Origin: Echinococcus granulosus | Taxonomy: Eukaryota > Platyhelminthes > Cestoda > Cyclophyllidea > Taeniidae | Assembly (NCBI RefSeq): GCF_000524195.1 | Contig: NW_020170381.1 | Span: 2,710,714 to 2,774,713, forward strand | Direction: 5' to 3' | Length of the DNA stretch: 64,000 nucleotides | Shown: positions 1 to 13,324 of the stretch, one piece after another | Layout: each line of letters starts with the position of its first letter | Numbering within the stretch: the stretch's first letter is position 1 | Notes under the pieces: generated by a model | What the model saw: only the letters and a program-made list of their open reading frames with translations | The model's database searches: none | What the model was told of the DNA's origin: nothing | Program-made: the position numbers and the translations under genes

Positions 1-3000
1 TAGCTTTGACGGAAATTATAAAATTTCAGCAAAATTTTGTGTTTGAAGCACTTATTATATGCGCTGCAAATTGGTTAACTGGTAAATTTAATCACTCTCG
101 AAAGTCGTTTATAATGCTAAGACGTTCTTGACGTAAAATCTAAGCACTTATTTGCACGCCACAATGGATTACAGGGTACCTGTTGAGCTTCGTGCTCTGC
201 GCGCTCGACCGTTGTACTTCCAGATGGGGTCCCACTCGCGTTCACCGAAATCCCCCTTTCCTGATATGGGGTCCCGCTGAGCTGAAAGGTGGCACGTATG
301 ACAGCGCTGTTTGGAACTTAATTTCGTGGAAAAAATAGACGTGTCTCCTACATTATTACATTATAGTTTAAAAACGTGTGTTGTAAAACACAAAACACCT
401 CCTAACCTGTCCATTACATATCGTAAGCTACATAGTAGACGATCCTGGAAGATTAATTCACGACTTGATATACAATCTGATTTACCGATTTCTACGTCCA
501 TTTTTAATGGCTTCACATTTAGCCGTTTCGAGAGGACAGTCACCTGTCAGTGGCTGTGCCGTTGCAAAAACAACAAGTCGTTTGCCCAGCCCATGACCTT
601 TGCCTGGAAATTGCGGTCTTCAGTACTAGCTGTAGCAGGACTAGCTAGTCAGATTAACTAACTTAGGTAGCATTCGATTTACAAACTGCATGCTTCCGAT
701 GTTCGAGTTAAGTATACCCATTCGTCAGTAAAATGTTATGCAATCTCTGAGCATCGAGTATGTGCGAATGTTAAAAGTACGCTGGTGCTGTCAGATTGCA
801 AGGGAGGGCTTCATGCTAACTACAAATCCTTACGCCCACGAGTAGAACTTTTCCTCGGTCGCGAGGTGCAGCGAAGGGAGTCGACCTCCTCGCCTAAATT
901 GCCTGTCAGTGCAATCGGGTTGCGAGCTGGAAAGCATTGAAAGATTTGCGCCATTAAGGTTCAAGCAATGCCGAGTACGATGTGGTGAGGCTCGACCTTC
1001 CCACACTGACAAAATCGGAAATTCGACGGCATGCATAACGTTGTGATTGAACAAATTACTAGAAATTTTATTGCTCCCTAGAGGTAAAAGACAGCAATTA
1101 TTAACGCAATCACTTTAATATTGTTAAAATTTGGCAACAGATTGTTTTCGGTCACCAAATTTTGGCAAATCAACTTACTCAAATTGCTATCACCTTTGGT
1201 AGGATTTTTGCCAGTTTTTGGTAGAAGAGCTGCTGTATCTGCATCCCAACTGAGTAAGGTCTTGTTGAAATCTGAAACACGTTTAAAGAAAGTTTGAATG
1301 CCCTTGATATGATTTGAAAATCGGCAAGAGACAAGTCAATCAAAAGCTACTAGATGTGGAATCTTTTCTTTTCCTAAATAAAGCGCGAATAAACTCGTTA
1401 GAATTGGCAAAAATGCACAATAATACAAGCATTTCACTGTCTCAAAGCTAAATTTTTTATAAGTGTAAGAACAAAATTTGCTCTTCCGTTTGTCTCCCAA
1501 ATAAATCCCATGCTATTGTTGTAGTCTTTTTCACATTCGAGGCCAGCAAGAATGTCGGCTCTGAGGGCCCTGACAGAAAGCAGTGTAGGTGCGCATTACA
1601 CATCATTGGAATGATTTGCGTTACTTTTCTTATTTTGATGCGCCGTCTTCGGTTTTCCAAAATCACAGTGCTCCTTCGGCAGGTCCCCAAGTCCGGCAAT
1701 AGGATCGCGCTTCACAACTTTATGACAAAAAAGTAAACGTTTTAAGTGGATAGAAGGGAAGGCAATTTCATTTGTAAAATAACACTTATGCAATTTCTTC
1801 TGTCCACATATGTGTTCAACTTTTAGATATGCAAATCTAGCATGAAGTGTTCCATCTGCCTTTTAATTGCGCCGGCCTCAAAGAAAGTGATAAACCAAAG
1901 ATTTTTAGCTTAAATCTTTTGTTGTTTTACGGCAACTTATCTTCCATCTATGCACGGGAATGTATGGATGCATACCGCGGTTTTTTAGACCCGTTTCGAG
2001 ATCAACATGTGGAAGCGATTTTCGTAGTTCCTCAACGTTGCCGCTGATGTCTGATAAGCCTATTGATAAGAAAGCAAAAAGGTGAGTGTTTTTCTCAAAC
2101 ACCACCGATTTTCAGCATACGTTGGGTGTAAAGATGTATTATAAATAAATTTAGCTTCTCCCCCTTTAGTTTCGTCTGATATCATTAAATTCGAGAAACC
2201 CGCATTTGTCACAAAGGCCGCATGTCAAGTTTCGGACACCGGTCCGGGAAAGTAGCTGGTGTGAAACGCTGATTTAACTGTATTCGTGCCAATGTATACT
2301 TTTACAATGATATCTTAAGTTAAAAATGACAACGATTTAAAACAAGAAAATCTGTACTTCAGGAGAAAAACTCACCTCGTTGTCCAGCGGTGGTCGTCAT
2401 TTCAAACTTGCTTTAAAAGTTGAAAAAGCATGACCAGAGCATAAGAATTTTTGCAATAAAACACTCATTTCAATTTTAATGCAAATGTAGACGTGTGACT
2501 GAGCGCACTGGTGACCTACAAATGCATCTTACAACAAACGAAATAACTAGATAAAATGCCCGACTTTCCGGGTACTTTTCCTTCATACTAGATAAAGGAC
2601 ACAAATTAGAGACGAATTGTTCATAAAACATGAAAATATGGCACAGATTCCAAAAACACTCTAAGATGTCTTAAATAACGTAAAAACCGACCGAGTAAAT
2701 CTAAACTAAAGTTACCCAGACCGTTATTGCAACATAATTTGGCGATAGGTGAGGCAGTCATTGAGCGAAGTGTAAAGCAGGGCTTACTAATGTCTCGACC
2801 CGGAGAAACGTCAGATCGAAGTCGGCACGACGACGCAGTGCCTGGCATGCAGACGCGGCGGATATCTTTGCGAATGCGCGCCAGCCAATCAGCGGACCAC
2901 CACCGACTGGCTCACCGCGCCCAATGGTTCGGCGGCTCGAGTGTTAGTCAGTCCCCAATAAACATGGGGTGGGGGGTTCGCCAATTCTTCCGTCCCTTTC

Positions 3001-4784
3001 CTTGGCCATAGCGGATCCATTGGGGGACTGGGAAAACTTGCCACACTTGGATAGCCATCTCTGTATGGCCTAAACACACGCTGCATCAATTTCATCAAGG
3101 CTTGGTTCCTCATTCATGGTGTACTTCGGACTCATTACCACTTTTGTAATATAAGCGAATGGTAGGGTTACAGCAAATTGAAGGCATCGAAGAAATTTTT
3201 ATCCACTAACAGTGGATTTGCTCAGGAAAGGAAGTTGGAATAATTCTATACCCATTAAAACCACCCTACTTAGTAAAGAGGACTGCCCAATTCCCAATGT
3301 GATTCGATTCGATAGCACGCATCAAGATAAGCCATCTCTCGTGCCACAACAGGGCAAATTCTCAGCGAACAGGAGGTGCAACAAGTGTTAGCCACCAACG
3401 CATTTAATGTGGTACAGCGAGTAAAGTCTGATTATTCGTCCATGGGCTGAGAGGTGAACTGATTGCTTCAACTAATATGCAAGAGGTTCCAGTAATGACC
3501 TCATTGGGTCAACTGACATAGTATAGTAGTAGTCAGTGCAGTTACCCGAGTACGCGGATCGTCCACTAGACACCATCAACTCAGTAAAAAAGTGTTTGAT
3601 AGATCTAAATTCCACCTGTCACTGAAGTTGCATCACCAATCGAGGACAAGAGCACGCCAAGGGGCACTTTTGACTGAGTAAATTTTACAGAAAAAGGCCA
3701 GTTGAAATGAAGGCAAATGTGTTAAGAAAACGGCGCTCCCAACTGGTAATTAAAAGTCATGTTGAAAGGTCAAGATATATGTTAATTATGCCCGGTTCTG
3801 GAACTTGAATTAACGAAATAATTCTTTGACTTGCGTTCTCTTTATGTCAAGAAAAAGCGCTACAGTTATACCCCACATGATCATTACATCAGTTTTATCA
3901 TACTCTGTAAAAGAAATATGGATATTCTGCTAAACTCTCTAAAGTGACCATCAAGAAGAGACCGAAAAAAATAACTTTCCATAGCTGGCACTTTTTAAAT
4001 GCTATCAAATCTGATTAACTTTTGATCGAAACCTTGAACCTTTAACAAGTTTAAGGATGGAAGGATTTTGAAAACAACTTTTTGTATACATGATAAAGCA
4101 ATGCTCTCTGCCATCAAGTGAGTGTTCTTCGGCAATCCCAAGTGGCTAACAGCACCATTAGGATTTTCCTCTGAGACTGGCCGTCAAAATGTGCTAAATA
4201 CGATTTCGTACTCAAGATTTGTGCGTTGCAATTTATTTGGTGCTAGTGGAGATAGAAACGCCGAGATGCAAGGATGAATTTCAACATCTTCATGGATGGG
4301 TCTACGGAGCTGATTTTAGTCCCTACATTTACTGTTCAATTATCCCTGCCATGTTTTCCCTTCAACACATGAATCATAGCCTTGTATCCTTAATGACGTC
4401 TGTGATTGCAGAAAATCCCATTCTGGGATGATCGGCTCTCACTCCAAAAATGTGAAGCAGGAGGAAGATGTGGACAGATGACTCTACGGCATTAAAATGT
4501 TATCCTTAGTTGCATTGGTTCAGGCTTGATAGAGTTACTGGTCCACAACAGGCTGGCGCTGAGTTTTGAGCTTTTGGATAGTAATCGCCGTTTCATGCAT
4601 AAATTAAGTCAGTAGTTTAGATACAGACTTTAACCACTTCCGTAGCAGTATATTAATTTGCTTTGAATCTACATAAACTTGCACGCGCCTCGTAGTGTTA
4701 ATGCCACCGGAGTTTTGTCACTTTTTTATCGAATGCTTACTTTTAAGTGATTTACCATCATTCAACTGTCATAGGAATTATCGG

Positions 4785-4905
4785 GATAGGGGGCTACCGG
4801 CTTGGCCCAGTGGCCAGGCCTCCAAAGGGGAAGTAAAATGGCAAAGCCTTAAGGGACCCGTTAACGAAACCGACAGTCAAACAAATAGCAAGAATATCAA
4901 AGTAA
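4785..4905 (+). repeat. Dispersed short repeat, 3' part
   Basis: This stretch matches the second half of the repeat family best seen at 20890-21093 and 60220-60422. It has the 'GGCTTGGCCCA-GG-CCAGGCC' block, then a 'GTAAAATGGC' block, then 'AAGGGACCCGTTAACGAAACCGA' compressed relative to other copies. The first half is missing or too diverged to recognise. Confidence 0.55.
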
Positions 4906-5221
4906 AAGGACAAATTACTGGAGATATTTTAAATATGGTTTTAGAAGAGGTATGCACCTTTCTCATAGTTATCAAATCCAAGTAAAACAAGGAAAATAAA
5001 AAAAATCTTAGGAATCTGTTTTAACAGGAATGACAATTTTGAGTAGTACGCATTTTTTTAAAATTTATCAAGGACTGATAAGTTAAAATTTATGGCAGTG
5101 ATTCGGCACATCTAGTAATTTGACCAATCATTTGACGCAAATATTTATTCCTCGAGGTCCCATTTTTCACAATTATATTTATAAACTGATTTGATTAATT
5201 GCCGATTTATTTAACGTATAT

Positions 5222-5248
5222 TTGCTGCTGCCACTATTGTACCGTTTT
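5222..5248 (-). repeat. Repeat fragment at gap edge
   Basis: On the minus strand this reads GGTACAATAGTGGCAGCAG, close to the GGTACAATGGCGGAGCACC block of the copy at 49084-49262. The rest of the copy would lie inside the adjacent run of N. Confidence 0.35.
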
Positions 5249-5348
5249 NNNNNNNNNNNNNNNNNNNNNNNNNNNNNNNNNNNNNNNNNNNNNNNNNNNN
5301 NNNNNNNNNNNNNNNNNNNNNNNNNNNNNNNNNNNNNNNNNNNNNNNN
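5249..5348. other. Assembly gap (100 N)
   Basis: Exactly 100 unknown bases. The round number indicates a scaffold-join placeholder and not a measured length. The left edge sits in a fragment of the dispersed repeat, which may be why the assembly broke here. Confidence 0.98.
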
Positions 5349-6439
5349 TGAGGTTTTTTCGATAAATGGAAAATTGGGAGCATCGGTGATGTTTAGCTTC
5401 ATTTCCAGATTTCAGACTGCGTAACTTGAACTCCTGACCTGAAGGTGTGGCATTCCGGCCATGCCCCTACCCCCCCACCGGTCCTTCTACATAATCATAA
5501 CAGGTCATCTTCCATGTTAGCATGGCTAATTACGACTGCAGAAACGACTGAGGTTGCTGATATTCAAGATGGAAAGTGGGCGTATAGGCATTGGCACACT
5601 CAAGCATTTAGATGTAAGGCAGATGTTAGCATTGCAGTTTTCTAGGGAAAATTGCTACCAAATGATATTGCTGAGGGATTTCGTTCGCGACACGATCTGA
5701 AGAATCAGTTCGCAGGTGTGCTCTCTGTGTCCACTTAGGGTCGTACTCACCTGAATTATTAATGTGAAATGCTTTTTTTAAATTTTGTATTCCGCTTTTA
5801 ATTGAACTGAAAACACATGGTTTAGAACATCTCAACAAGGAGGAACCAATATGGCCTTAAAATACTCTCTAACAAATGACCGATTTAGCATGACAAGTGG
5901 GATTTGTAGTTCCAACCTAGATCAGGTTGGAACCGCCATTGGTTCGTACAACACATTGGAAATGAACAAATTTACCGATTATTTGTGAGTTTTACGAGTA
6001 CTTGATGGACTTGGTGTGAAATGTATGTCATCCCCCAAAACCTCTCATTTCATCAGTCACTGAAGTAATCGGAAACCAAATGGTAACTTGCTGAGTAGGT
6101 ATAGTGAAATGACTGTTTTGGTGTCGTTTACATTAGCATTGTAGAACATCCTCCGATTGCCAAAATTGATTAGCTAATCAAAAGCAGGTAAAAATAGGTA
6201 AAACTGTAAAATGGACAAAACACGCAGAACTTGAAGGAACCGTGTATTTCAGCAGAAGCCGCTGCAGTTCATGAAATAGAGATCTGGTATAATTTTTGCA
6301 AAGTTTGTGCAATGAATGGAGGAAACGCCTTAATACAGGTGCTCTAAGTACGTCTAAAGGCTCTGCACAAAGGGTAGGGCGATTTGTATGTGTATAAGGA
6401 AGTGTGGCTGATCTCTTACCCAAAAATGGAACTAAATTG

Positions 6440-6609
6440 ATATGTAATGCGGTTTTAGTAAAAGGACCACTTTAGGTCTCCGCCATTGTATCTTCGCCGG
6501 GTGGATCTGCCTCCGGACATGCCGGTAATAAAAGCCCCGCTGATTTTGAATATATGCGCTCGGCATGAGTATTGTCTTTTTTGTTTTCAGGAAAGTATCG
6601 GGATGCTAC
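6440..6609 (-). repeat. Dispersed short repeat, near full length
   Basis: Read on the minus strand it begins GTAGCATCCCGATACTTTCC, continues through a GAAAACAAAAAAGACAATACTC block, a CCACCCGGCGAAGATACAATGGCGG block and ends near AAACCGCATTACAT. The order and spacing of these blocks match the copies at 20890-21093 and 60220-60422. It has no coding capacity. Confidence 0.75.
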
Positions 6610-7980
6610 AATAGATTTCCTTGAAATCACTCGTAGATTTCTTCAAGTATTCACATACAAAGTAGTTGAAAACTGTCCCTAAAAATAATTTAGATGCGGA
6701 AATCAGCGTATGCACAAATTGAAAAAATTCGGACATTTAAAAATCCCTTGAGGAAATGGAATAGAATGGGTAAAAAGAGATTTGAGAATCCAAAATCTAT
6801 GGTTTGCGGGTACAAGTATGTGCCACATGGTTTAGAATTGCACAGGCACTTGAGTTTCCACAGGCTGCATTACTGCTCCTCACTATGGTTTGGGGTCATG
6901 TCAATAGCCACCAATATATGCCCTTCAACAGTGCTTTAAATTCGTTAGGACTTCTGGGAGGACTAGGAACGCCACATATATTTGTACCAATTATGGTGTA
7001 TAAAAAACTCCATAAAATACTTAATAAACACTTGATTACTAGTGTGGGAGTGAAGTGGCGGAGGAAAGGACAAATAGTCTGGTTTCCGTTGCTGGATGAT
7101 AAACCTTAATGTCATGAAAGAGCCTGTGAATGCTCCTAACAAAGGGACAAAAAGTACTTTGACCTTCTGTAACTGACCTAGCTTCGCAGTCTGCGGGAAA
7201 GCTATTAACAACTGAAGCGATGCTTAACGTGAACCGCCTAAAAAGTTTGTCACGGGGCTGTCCACGGTACCTGTATTAAAATGTCACCTATGTGAATTCG
7301 CGACACATCCTCTACTTTTCTAGTAGCTGAGTAGAATCCAAATAGATATGCTCCGGTGGTAAGGATGAATAGAGGAGAAAAATTACCTGTATGGAACATT
7401 TTAATCATGCCTTTTATCAAAGAATCTGCTTTTAAGTCGGCATCCCTATGACTATTGGTGGATACATGATTTGGTCTTGTTGTGGAGCATCGTCTAATCT
7501 CCATCAGTCCGAGGACAGGGCATTTTCCCCCTTCTCCGAAGTGGTGCCTAAACAAAACAAAATTTTAGATTTAGCAAAATTATCAAGACGATTCATTGCC
7601 ATTGGAACCAAATATCCTCCCAGTCACACGAAAGTTTGATGGCTGGCGCTGCTGATTCGTGGATTTTTGCCTGCATCACCGACTACTTTATAATGTACGA
7701 CTCGGAGGGCTCACCAAGTGGATTACGGGAGCCGATACTCGAAGAAAGGGAGAGGCTGTATAATGCCATACTAGTTTATGTAAATCTGCATCTGATTAGG
7801 AAATACCTAGATCTCTGCCGATTGTGCTTCCGCTCAGCCGCATGGACGCTGGATTATGGCAGTAGACTCCCAATTCTCATGTACATTGGTAATACATTTA
7901 CTGCCATGCAATTATGGCTCCTGACCTGGGAAGAAAATTAGATTATACGGAACTTTTTTCAAGGCATCCTGCTTTGCCAA

Positions 7981-8200
7981 GTGTATTTTGGCACTCCAAG
8001 ACTTCCCTGAAGACAAAAAAGACATAATACTCGAGCAGAAGATATATACACATATATTCAACCTGCAGTAGGGACTGGGCTGCTGGCATGGCCCAGACGC
8101 CAGCTCACCCGGCGAAGGCGCAATAATGACAATTTAAGTGATCCTTTTACCCAAACTGCGAGTTAGCAAACAACTAACGTATTACAACATTCTATGAATC
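7981..8200 (+). repeat. Dispersed short repeat, near full length
   Basis: It shows the block order of the family: CTTCCCTGAAGAC, AAAAAAGACATAATACTCG, an AT-alternating stretch, GGCATGGCCCAGACGCCAGC, CACCCGGCGAAGG and finally AACGTATTACAACATT. It lies about 350 bases upstream of the presenilin start. Confidence 0.8.
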
Positions 8201-8550
8201 CAACGCACGTTGGTAATGTTCGCCATAAAATGATTTGGAGCAGAATAGAGCTGCATCAATAGATGAAAGTGCTGCAATAAATTTTGTGGGATTAAAATTT
8301 GCCTTAAGTATTAGAATATTCTTTATGGTATTTTAATTTCAGCTTCCTGGAATGCATTTTGTTGAAGCTGTCATTTTACCATCGCGGTCTGAAGGATCCC
8401 TATTGGCTATCCCCGTTAACTAAAGTATGTCTGTGTATATTGATTTCGATAATGTTAGAATAAGGAGTCCTGAACTTATTATTTCACTCTAGCACACTTC
8501 ATAAGAGTGCATTGGTTGTTGTCAGGGCCGAGTTTCTTTTGTAGATTCCA

Positions 8551-11500
8551 ATGTCGTCTGTGGGTTGTTCTTCCCCAAACCAATATGCACATCTCAACGG
8601 CAGACCTAGCACATCGGGTGATCAGCAACCTCAGGCCGCAAATGAGACTGGACGCTCTTCTGTCGATCCAAAGCTTATCATTCGGATTGGTGCTAAGCAG
8701 ATAATAAGGTGCATTCTTTATTAACGTATTGGAGATACAGGAGGTCCACACCACACACCCACGCACACGCGTACATAGCTGTATACATACATATGCCGAA
8801 AATTGCTCATATGATCTTATTACTTCTCATTCATCCCTGTCCTCTTTTATGTTTTAAATTGTGTGAATTTAATCTCTCTTTTCTAGCCTTTTTATTCCGG
8901 TGTCAATATGCATGTTTCTTGTGGTCTTCATCAGCAAAACCGTGCCCTACTTTTCCACAACTGACGTCTATCTTATTTATACACCCTTTCACACACCGAA
9001 CGCAGACATCGGCACCCAGACCTGGCAAACCCTTGCAAATGTGGTCATATTTTTGAGCGTCATAGTTGTCATGACTTTCCTTCTTGTGCTGTTATTCAAA
9101 TTCAAGTGCTACAAGGTAGGTTTATTCCTGAGTATACTAAATTTGAGGTAAGAACCTTGACCCCCTGTTTCTATATTCAAAGATTGATGTAAAATAATTT
9201 TACTAAAATGTCATGCCAATTTGGGTTCTTAGCCTAAAGTGCTCTTTCGACTTCATCTTGATATGAGTTTGTTAGTGTGAATTTGAGAAATCACTTGAAT
9301 TATGGATGTTTATCGTGCAGTTTCACTGTGTTGACCTATCAATTAACGAATAAATAGTTTTACCTAGTGCCTCACGGGTTGGCTTGTCGCGACTACATTC
9401 CTTCTTGTCTTCGTCATTTCATTTACGTTTTTCACGTGAGTTAAACCTTTTTCTCTACCTTTTTGAGACAAAAAACTGGTTCGTTGGAGATGTCATCAAT
9501 TTGGAATAAATTTTACTGCTTTTTTTCCTCGGTTTTCATACTAGGATATTTTCATTTTCAACACTAGTTTCTCATTTATTGTGATCACTTTACTTCCCGC
9601 CTTGTGTTCTCTGGACTTACCACGTAGTTTTAGGCAGCCAAAACTGTGATTATGATGCTGTTTTATTTATGACTTGTCCGAATGACATTAGGAAGTGCTC
9701 ACGCCATACGCTCATTTGCCGATGTTTTTTTTACATTGGCGAGCTTTTTGTCCAAGTAAATGCCGCTCAGTAAATTGACATTAATTTCTTTCCAGGGAAT
9801 TACTGCGGGCTTCTATGATTTTCTTCGATAACATCACGTTTGCCATTCTTCTGTGGAATTTTGGAGTACTGGGCCTCATATCCATTCACTGGCGTAGCCC
9901 TCTTATCTTGCAACAGGCCTACCTCATCTTCAACAGCGTCCAAATGGCCCTTATCTTCCTCAAATTTTTGCCTAAGTGGACCTGCTGGGTCCTCCTCGGA
10001 GCGCTGGCCATCTGGGGTAGGATACTTATTCACTCCCTCACTATGCTTAAATTCCTTTGGTCTGGCACCGTAACATTTTCGTACAACCTACCTGTTCTAT
10101 TCACTTCCTAGCGTACACTTTCATTAGAAATGCCTCGGCACCAATTAACGTTTTTGTTAATTTTCAGCGGTTTCCGTTCTCTATAGTGAATTAGTTTATC
10201 GCGTGTATGGGGGGTCAGCATTATCGGTTCGCTTGCTTGTAGACTTGATAGCAGTCCTCTGTCCACGAGGTCCCCTTCGCATGCTGGTGGAGATGGCGCA
10301 GGAACGCAATCAGCCACTCTTTCCTGCTATGGTCTATTCCACAACCACCGCCTACATCGCCACGACGCAGCCGGTGGCGATGATGGGGGACGAGGAAACT
10401 CACTCGACGCACGTGGGTCCTGCCGTTAAACCGACGGAAGAGCACGCTTATCTTAGTCAACCATCTCCTCAACAGCCCTCCTCTCTCGCGCCTCTCCTCG
10501 AAATGGGTACGCCTCCCTATCTGCCCCTTGGGTCAAGTTTCTAATTGAGGTTACTTCCAACCAGTGGGGTTTACTGATCTTAAAATCATAATGTAGCGAT
10601 TTTACATGCCTTGTCTTTCGTCAGCGTGAGCTACAAGAATTGCGAGAATTACAGCACATAGTTCAAATGTATCTTTTCAGGTGCTAATAATTGACTACAC
10701 ATCACATGCTTGTATGCTTGATGAATCTACGACTCCGGTTTGTTATTACGGTTTATAACGAATGCACTTGTCTCGACCTACCTTCCCTGAAATGCGTTTA
10801 GGAAATGAGTCATCGCTTATCATGGTTAAGCGATTATCCTCTAGGTTATCCTCTCCGTTGATTAGTTTAGCAAGTCTTTTACTTTCCCAATGACTTCATG
10901 AGATGATAGATCTTTTGCTTGGGGGCGAAATTCAGAAGAAATTGGGTTGTCATTGTTTTGCTATCCAGTGGGCGAAGGTATTGGTGTCTGTTTGTTATGC
11001 CACTTTTTGGTCCCCTATCTAATCTAGTGTCCCATCTTGGGCATATTTGATACCTGACTATCTACAGATTGCGCAACTATTAGCGCTCCCTTTTACACTT
11101 GTACAATTCACCTTCATAAAACTTAGATTGGTTTACTGTGCTTCTTAGGTAATTTGTCAGGCAACTCGACTCAACCAAGTGAGATGGCCAACGTAAGCCT
11201 TTTTAGAAATGTTATTGCGAAATTGCATTTGATTTTCCGAGTGCTGCCTGCCACTTGATGGTTGTCGGCAGTCTGATGATGAGAAAATATCACGAATTGC
11301 ACAAAAAACCGACACACTTTTAGGTGCTTTAAAAGTGAACAACTAAATAGAATCTCTGTCAGTGAAATGATTTCCCTATCATTACGTAGAGTTTCTTTTA
11401 CAGTTGCATGAATATTAGCTACTTTGCAGGTATATTTCAGGGCAGTTTTACGAATACCCACCATTACTTACTATCATGACCATTGATTTTTAGGGTTTTA

Positions 11501-12206
11501 CTTAAGGCTGTCGAAGGGTAAGTAGCTTTCCACGTAAAGTATCACAAATTAAGGGCCATTAATGGCATCCGTGATGGGTTAAGTTGGTAACATAAATGAC
11601 AGTCGTAAGGTATTGAGTTTTCAACAATCAGAATGCTATTTTGCGTATCAGGACTTAAGTCATTCGGAAGGGCAACAGTCCAATCAGGGAGAAGGTAATA
11701 CAAATCAGCAGGAGCAATGCGACTTCACGCCTCCTTTGACAGTCGATTCTGTGGAGCCGAGATCGCACGAAATGCAGAGTGGGCATGGTGGCGAACAGCC
11801 AGAGAGTGCTAACGATCGTTTGAGGGACCTGCAGGTCAGATTTTTCACTCTAGCTCAATAGCCACTACCCTGGCCACTTCAAAAGGATTTATTAGCACTT
11901 TCCCCCGGACAGGAAGATGTGATTGAACGCGAGGAGCGTGGGGTGAAGCTGGGTCTGGGAGACTTCATCTTCTACAGCCTCCTAATAGGACGCGCTTCCT
12001 TAGACGGCGACGTGTTGACTGCAGTGGCGTGCTACATAGCCATCCTGGTGGGCATGTGCCTCACTATCGTGGCGCTGGGGGTAGCACGGAAAGCCCTTCC
12101 TGCTCTCCCAATTTCCATTGCATGCGGCATTGTCTTTTACTTCTCCACCGCCGTCGTCATCACCCCCTTCATCCGTGCCACCTCTGAAAAACGCCTCTTT
12201 TTCTAG
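8551..12206 (+). CDS. PSEN: Presenilin, gamma-secretase catalytic subunit
   Basis: Polytopic GxGD aspartyl protease of the gamma-secretase complex, which cleaves Notch and other type I membrane proteins inside the membrane. Exons: 8551-8708, 8887-9115, 9368-9435, 9796-10016, 10243-10506, 11632-11834 and 11913-12206, giving 478 residues (human PSEN1 has 467). Seen: the first membrane segment region [15 protein letters not shown]; the IYTPF motif; the first catalytic Asp at residue 226 in [18 protein letters not shown]; the second at 398 in GLGDFIFYS; and the C-terminal PAL motif at 444-446 (KALPALPIS). Residues of about 250-390 form the usual hydrophilic Gln/Ser/Glu-rich loop containing the endoproteolysis region. 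The start is the first ATG after an in-frame TAG; that TAG ends a pyrimidine-rich TTTCTTTTGTAG that could be a splice acceptor. Exon 5 has a second in-frame acceptor at 10168. Neighbour Pur-alpha follows on the same strand. Confidence 0.95.
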
Positions 12207-13324
12207 TCTGCATCGCGTTTTTCCTCTCTGTGACTAGGATTTTATTTATTCAATCTCATTTAAAATGAGTGTTCTTCCACGGTGCTTTGCGAATTCTCGT
12301 TTGGGTGGGGTGTCGAGGGCTTCTGATTCGATTCCTCTTCCCACTGATGCGCAATTTACATCTATGATTCTGCACGGCTGGGTCATCATTAAGGGGATGG
12401 TAGCGATTGTGCTGGTTCATTTTTCTAAGTTCGGGAAATGTAGTTTTTGAGACCTGGAAGAGGAAAACAGGCATTTTGGCTGTTAGTAAGACATCAACCC
12501 TCGTGTAAGTTGACAAACCATGCCAGTATGGGCCATTGACGACCCTGAAAACTCGGGGTGACAAAGCATCACAAAAAGGCCACTTAATTTCAGCGGCATC
12601 TTCTTTTTAACAGACAGCTTGTTGGGCATCAACTAGTGCATGCAGAAATGGTTTTTTCAAGTGTATTGCACATCAGTTCTTTAATATAAGCGCTAAAAAG
12701 ACCCATTTCATTTATCTGAAAAGAACTTGGCCACTAAACCTATTAGCAATTCAAATCAATTTATTACTTTTATTTTAATCATCTGAACTTTTCAAATTTC
12801 CCTACTGTGGTTACAAAACAGCAGTTAATAGTTTATGTAGTCATTTACACAAAATACCAATTTCGTGGGGTATATGAAAGAAATACTGTTGTTCTCGAAT
12901 ATGTTACATTAAAATGTGATAAGCTTAATTTCTTTATGGAGGTAGATGGCTTTGTCACATTTTGTGACACATCTATGTTTGGACTCCTTATCTCCCCTTG
13001 TTTTAATGTTTCATTATACTGTGACTGCCTTATAGGCCATTGTCTTCTTGTAGAGGTTCGTCTAGCTTATATTCGGTTTTGGTTTTTCCTTGATTGTTTT
13101 GAAATCAGACCTAGAGTATATCAATCTAAATGTCTTAGATTATCTCAATTCTTAGTGCACTTACGTATACGCCTCTTAATGCTTGTGTTTCTGGCCTCGA
13201 GCCCGATTATCTTTTTGTATCATGTCTGTTGTTAACATCAATAACAGCTACCGTGGTTCTGTTCTAGGGCAGAGTTGGAGCTGGTTTGTAGTTTGGACGT
13301 CAAGCGAAAGCTAGAGTGGTAACA
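12207..13324. other. Interval between presenilin and Pur-alpha
   Basis: This should contain the presenilin 3' UTR and the Pur-alpha 5' UTR and promoter. A 142-codon open frame at 12807-13235 begins with GTG and has T-rich, hydrophobic, low-information composition with no recognisable domain. I treat it as chance. I did not find a clear AATAAA on the plus strand close to the presenilin stop. Confidence 0.5.

Larger units (their letters stand above)
1..5248. other. Gene-free flank, no supported CDS
   Basis: No open frame here shows a recognisable protein, and none links by plausible GT/AG junctions to a longer product. A start codon at 2047 followed by 11 codons and a GTGAGT donor at 2082 looks like a first exon, but I found no partner exon. 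Two near copies of the string GGGGTCCC about 46 bases apart lie at 225-275. A degraded copy of the dispersed repeat lies at 4785-4905 and a fragment of another runs into the assembly gap at 5249. Confidence 0.6.
5349..8550. other. Gene-free interval upstream of presenilin
   Basis: I see no supported coding exon. Open frames here (for example 7636-7941) have no recognisable domain and no supported splice context. Two copies of the dispersed repeat occupy 6440-6609 and 7981-8200. Presenilin's 5' untranslated region and promoter must lie in the right-hand part, but no element can be named. Confidence 0.6.

Noticed and set aside
2047..2081. First-exon-like ATG with a GTGAGT donor
   Set aside because: The product is 11 codons and I found no in-frame partner exon; its phase does not match the presenilin start.
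10010..10250. Trp-Asp in place of Tyr-Asp at the first catalytic Asp of presenilin
   Set aside because: At first it looked like a change in a signature motif, but invertebrate presenilins commonly have WD here as far as I recall, so it is not an anomaly.
12807..13235. 142-codon open frame upstream of Pur-alpha
   Set aside because: GTG start, T-rich hydrophobic composition, and no recognisable domain or splice context; best explained as chance in AT-rich DNA.
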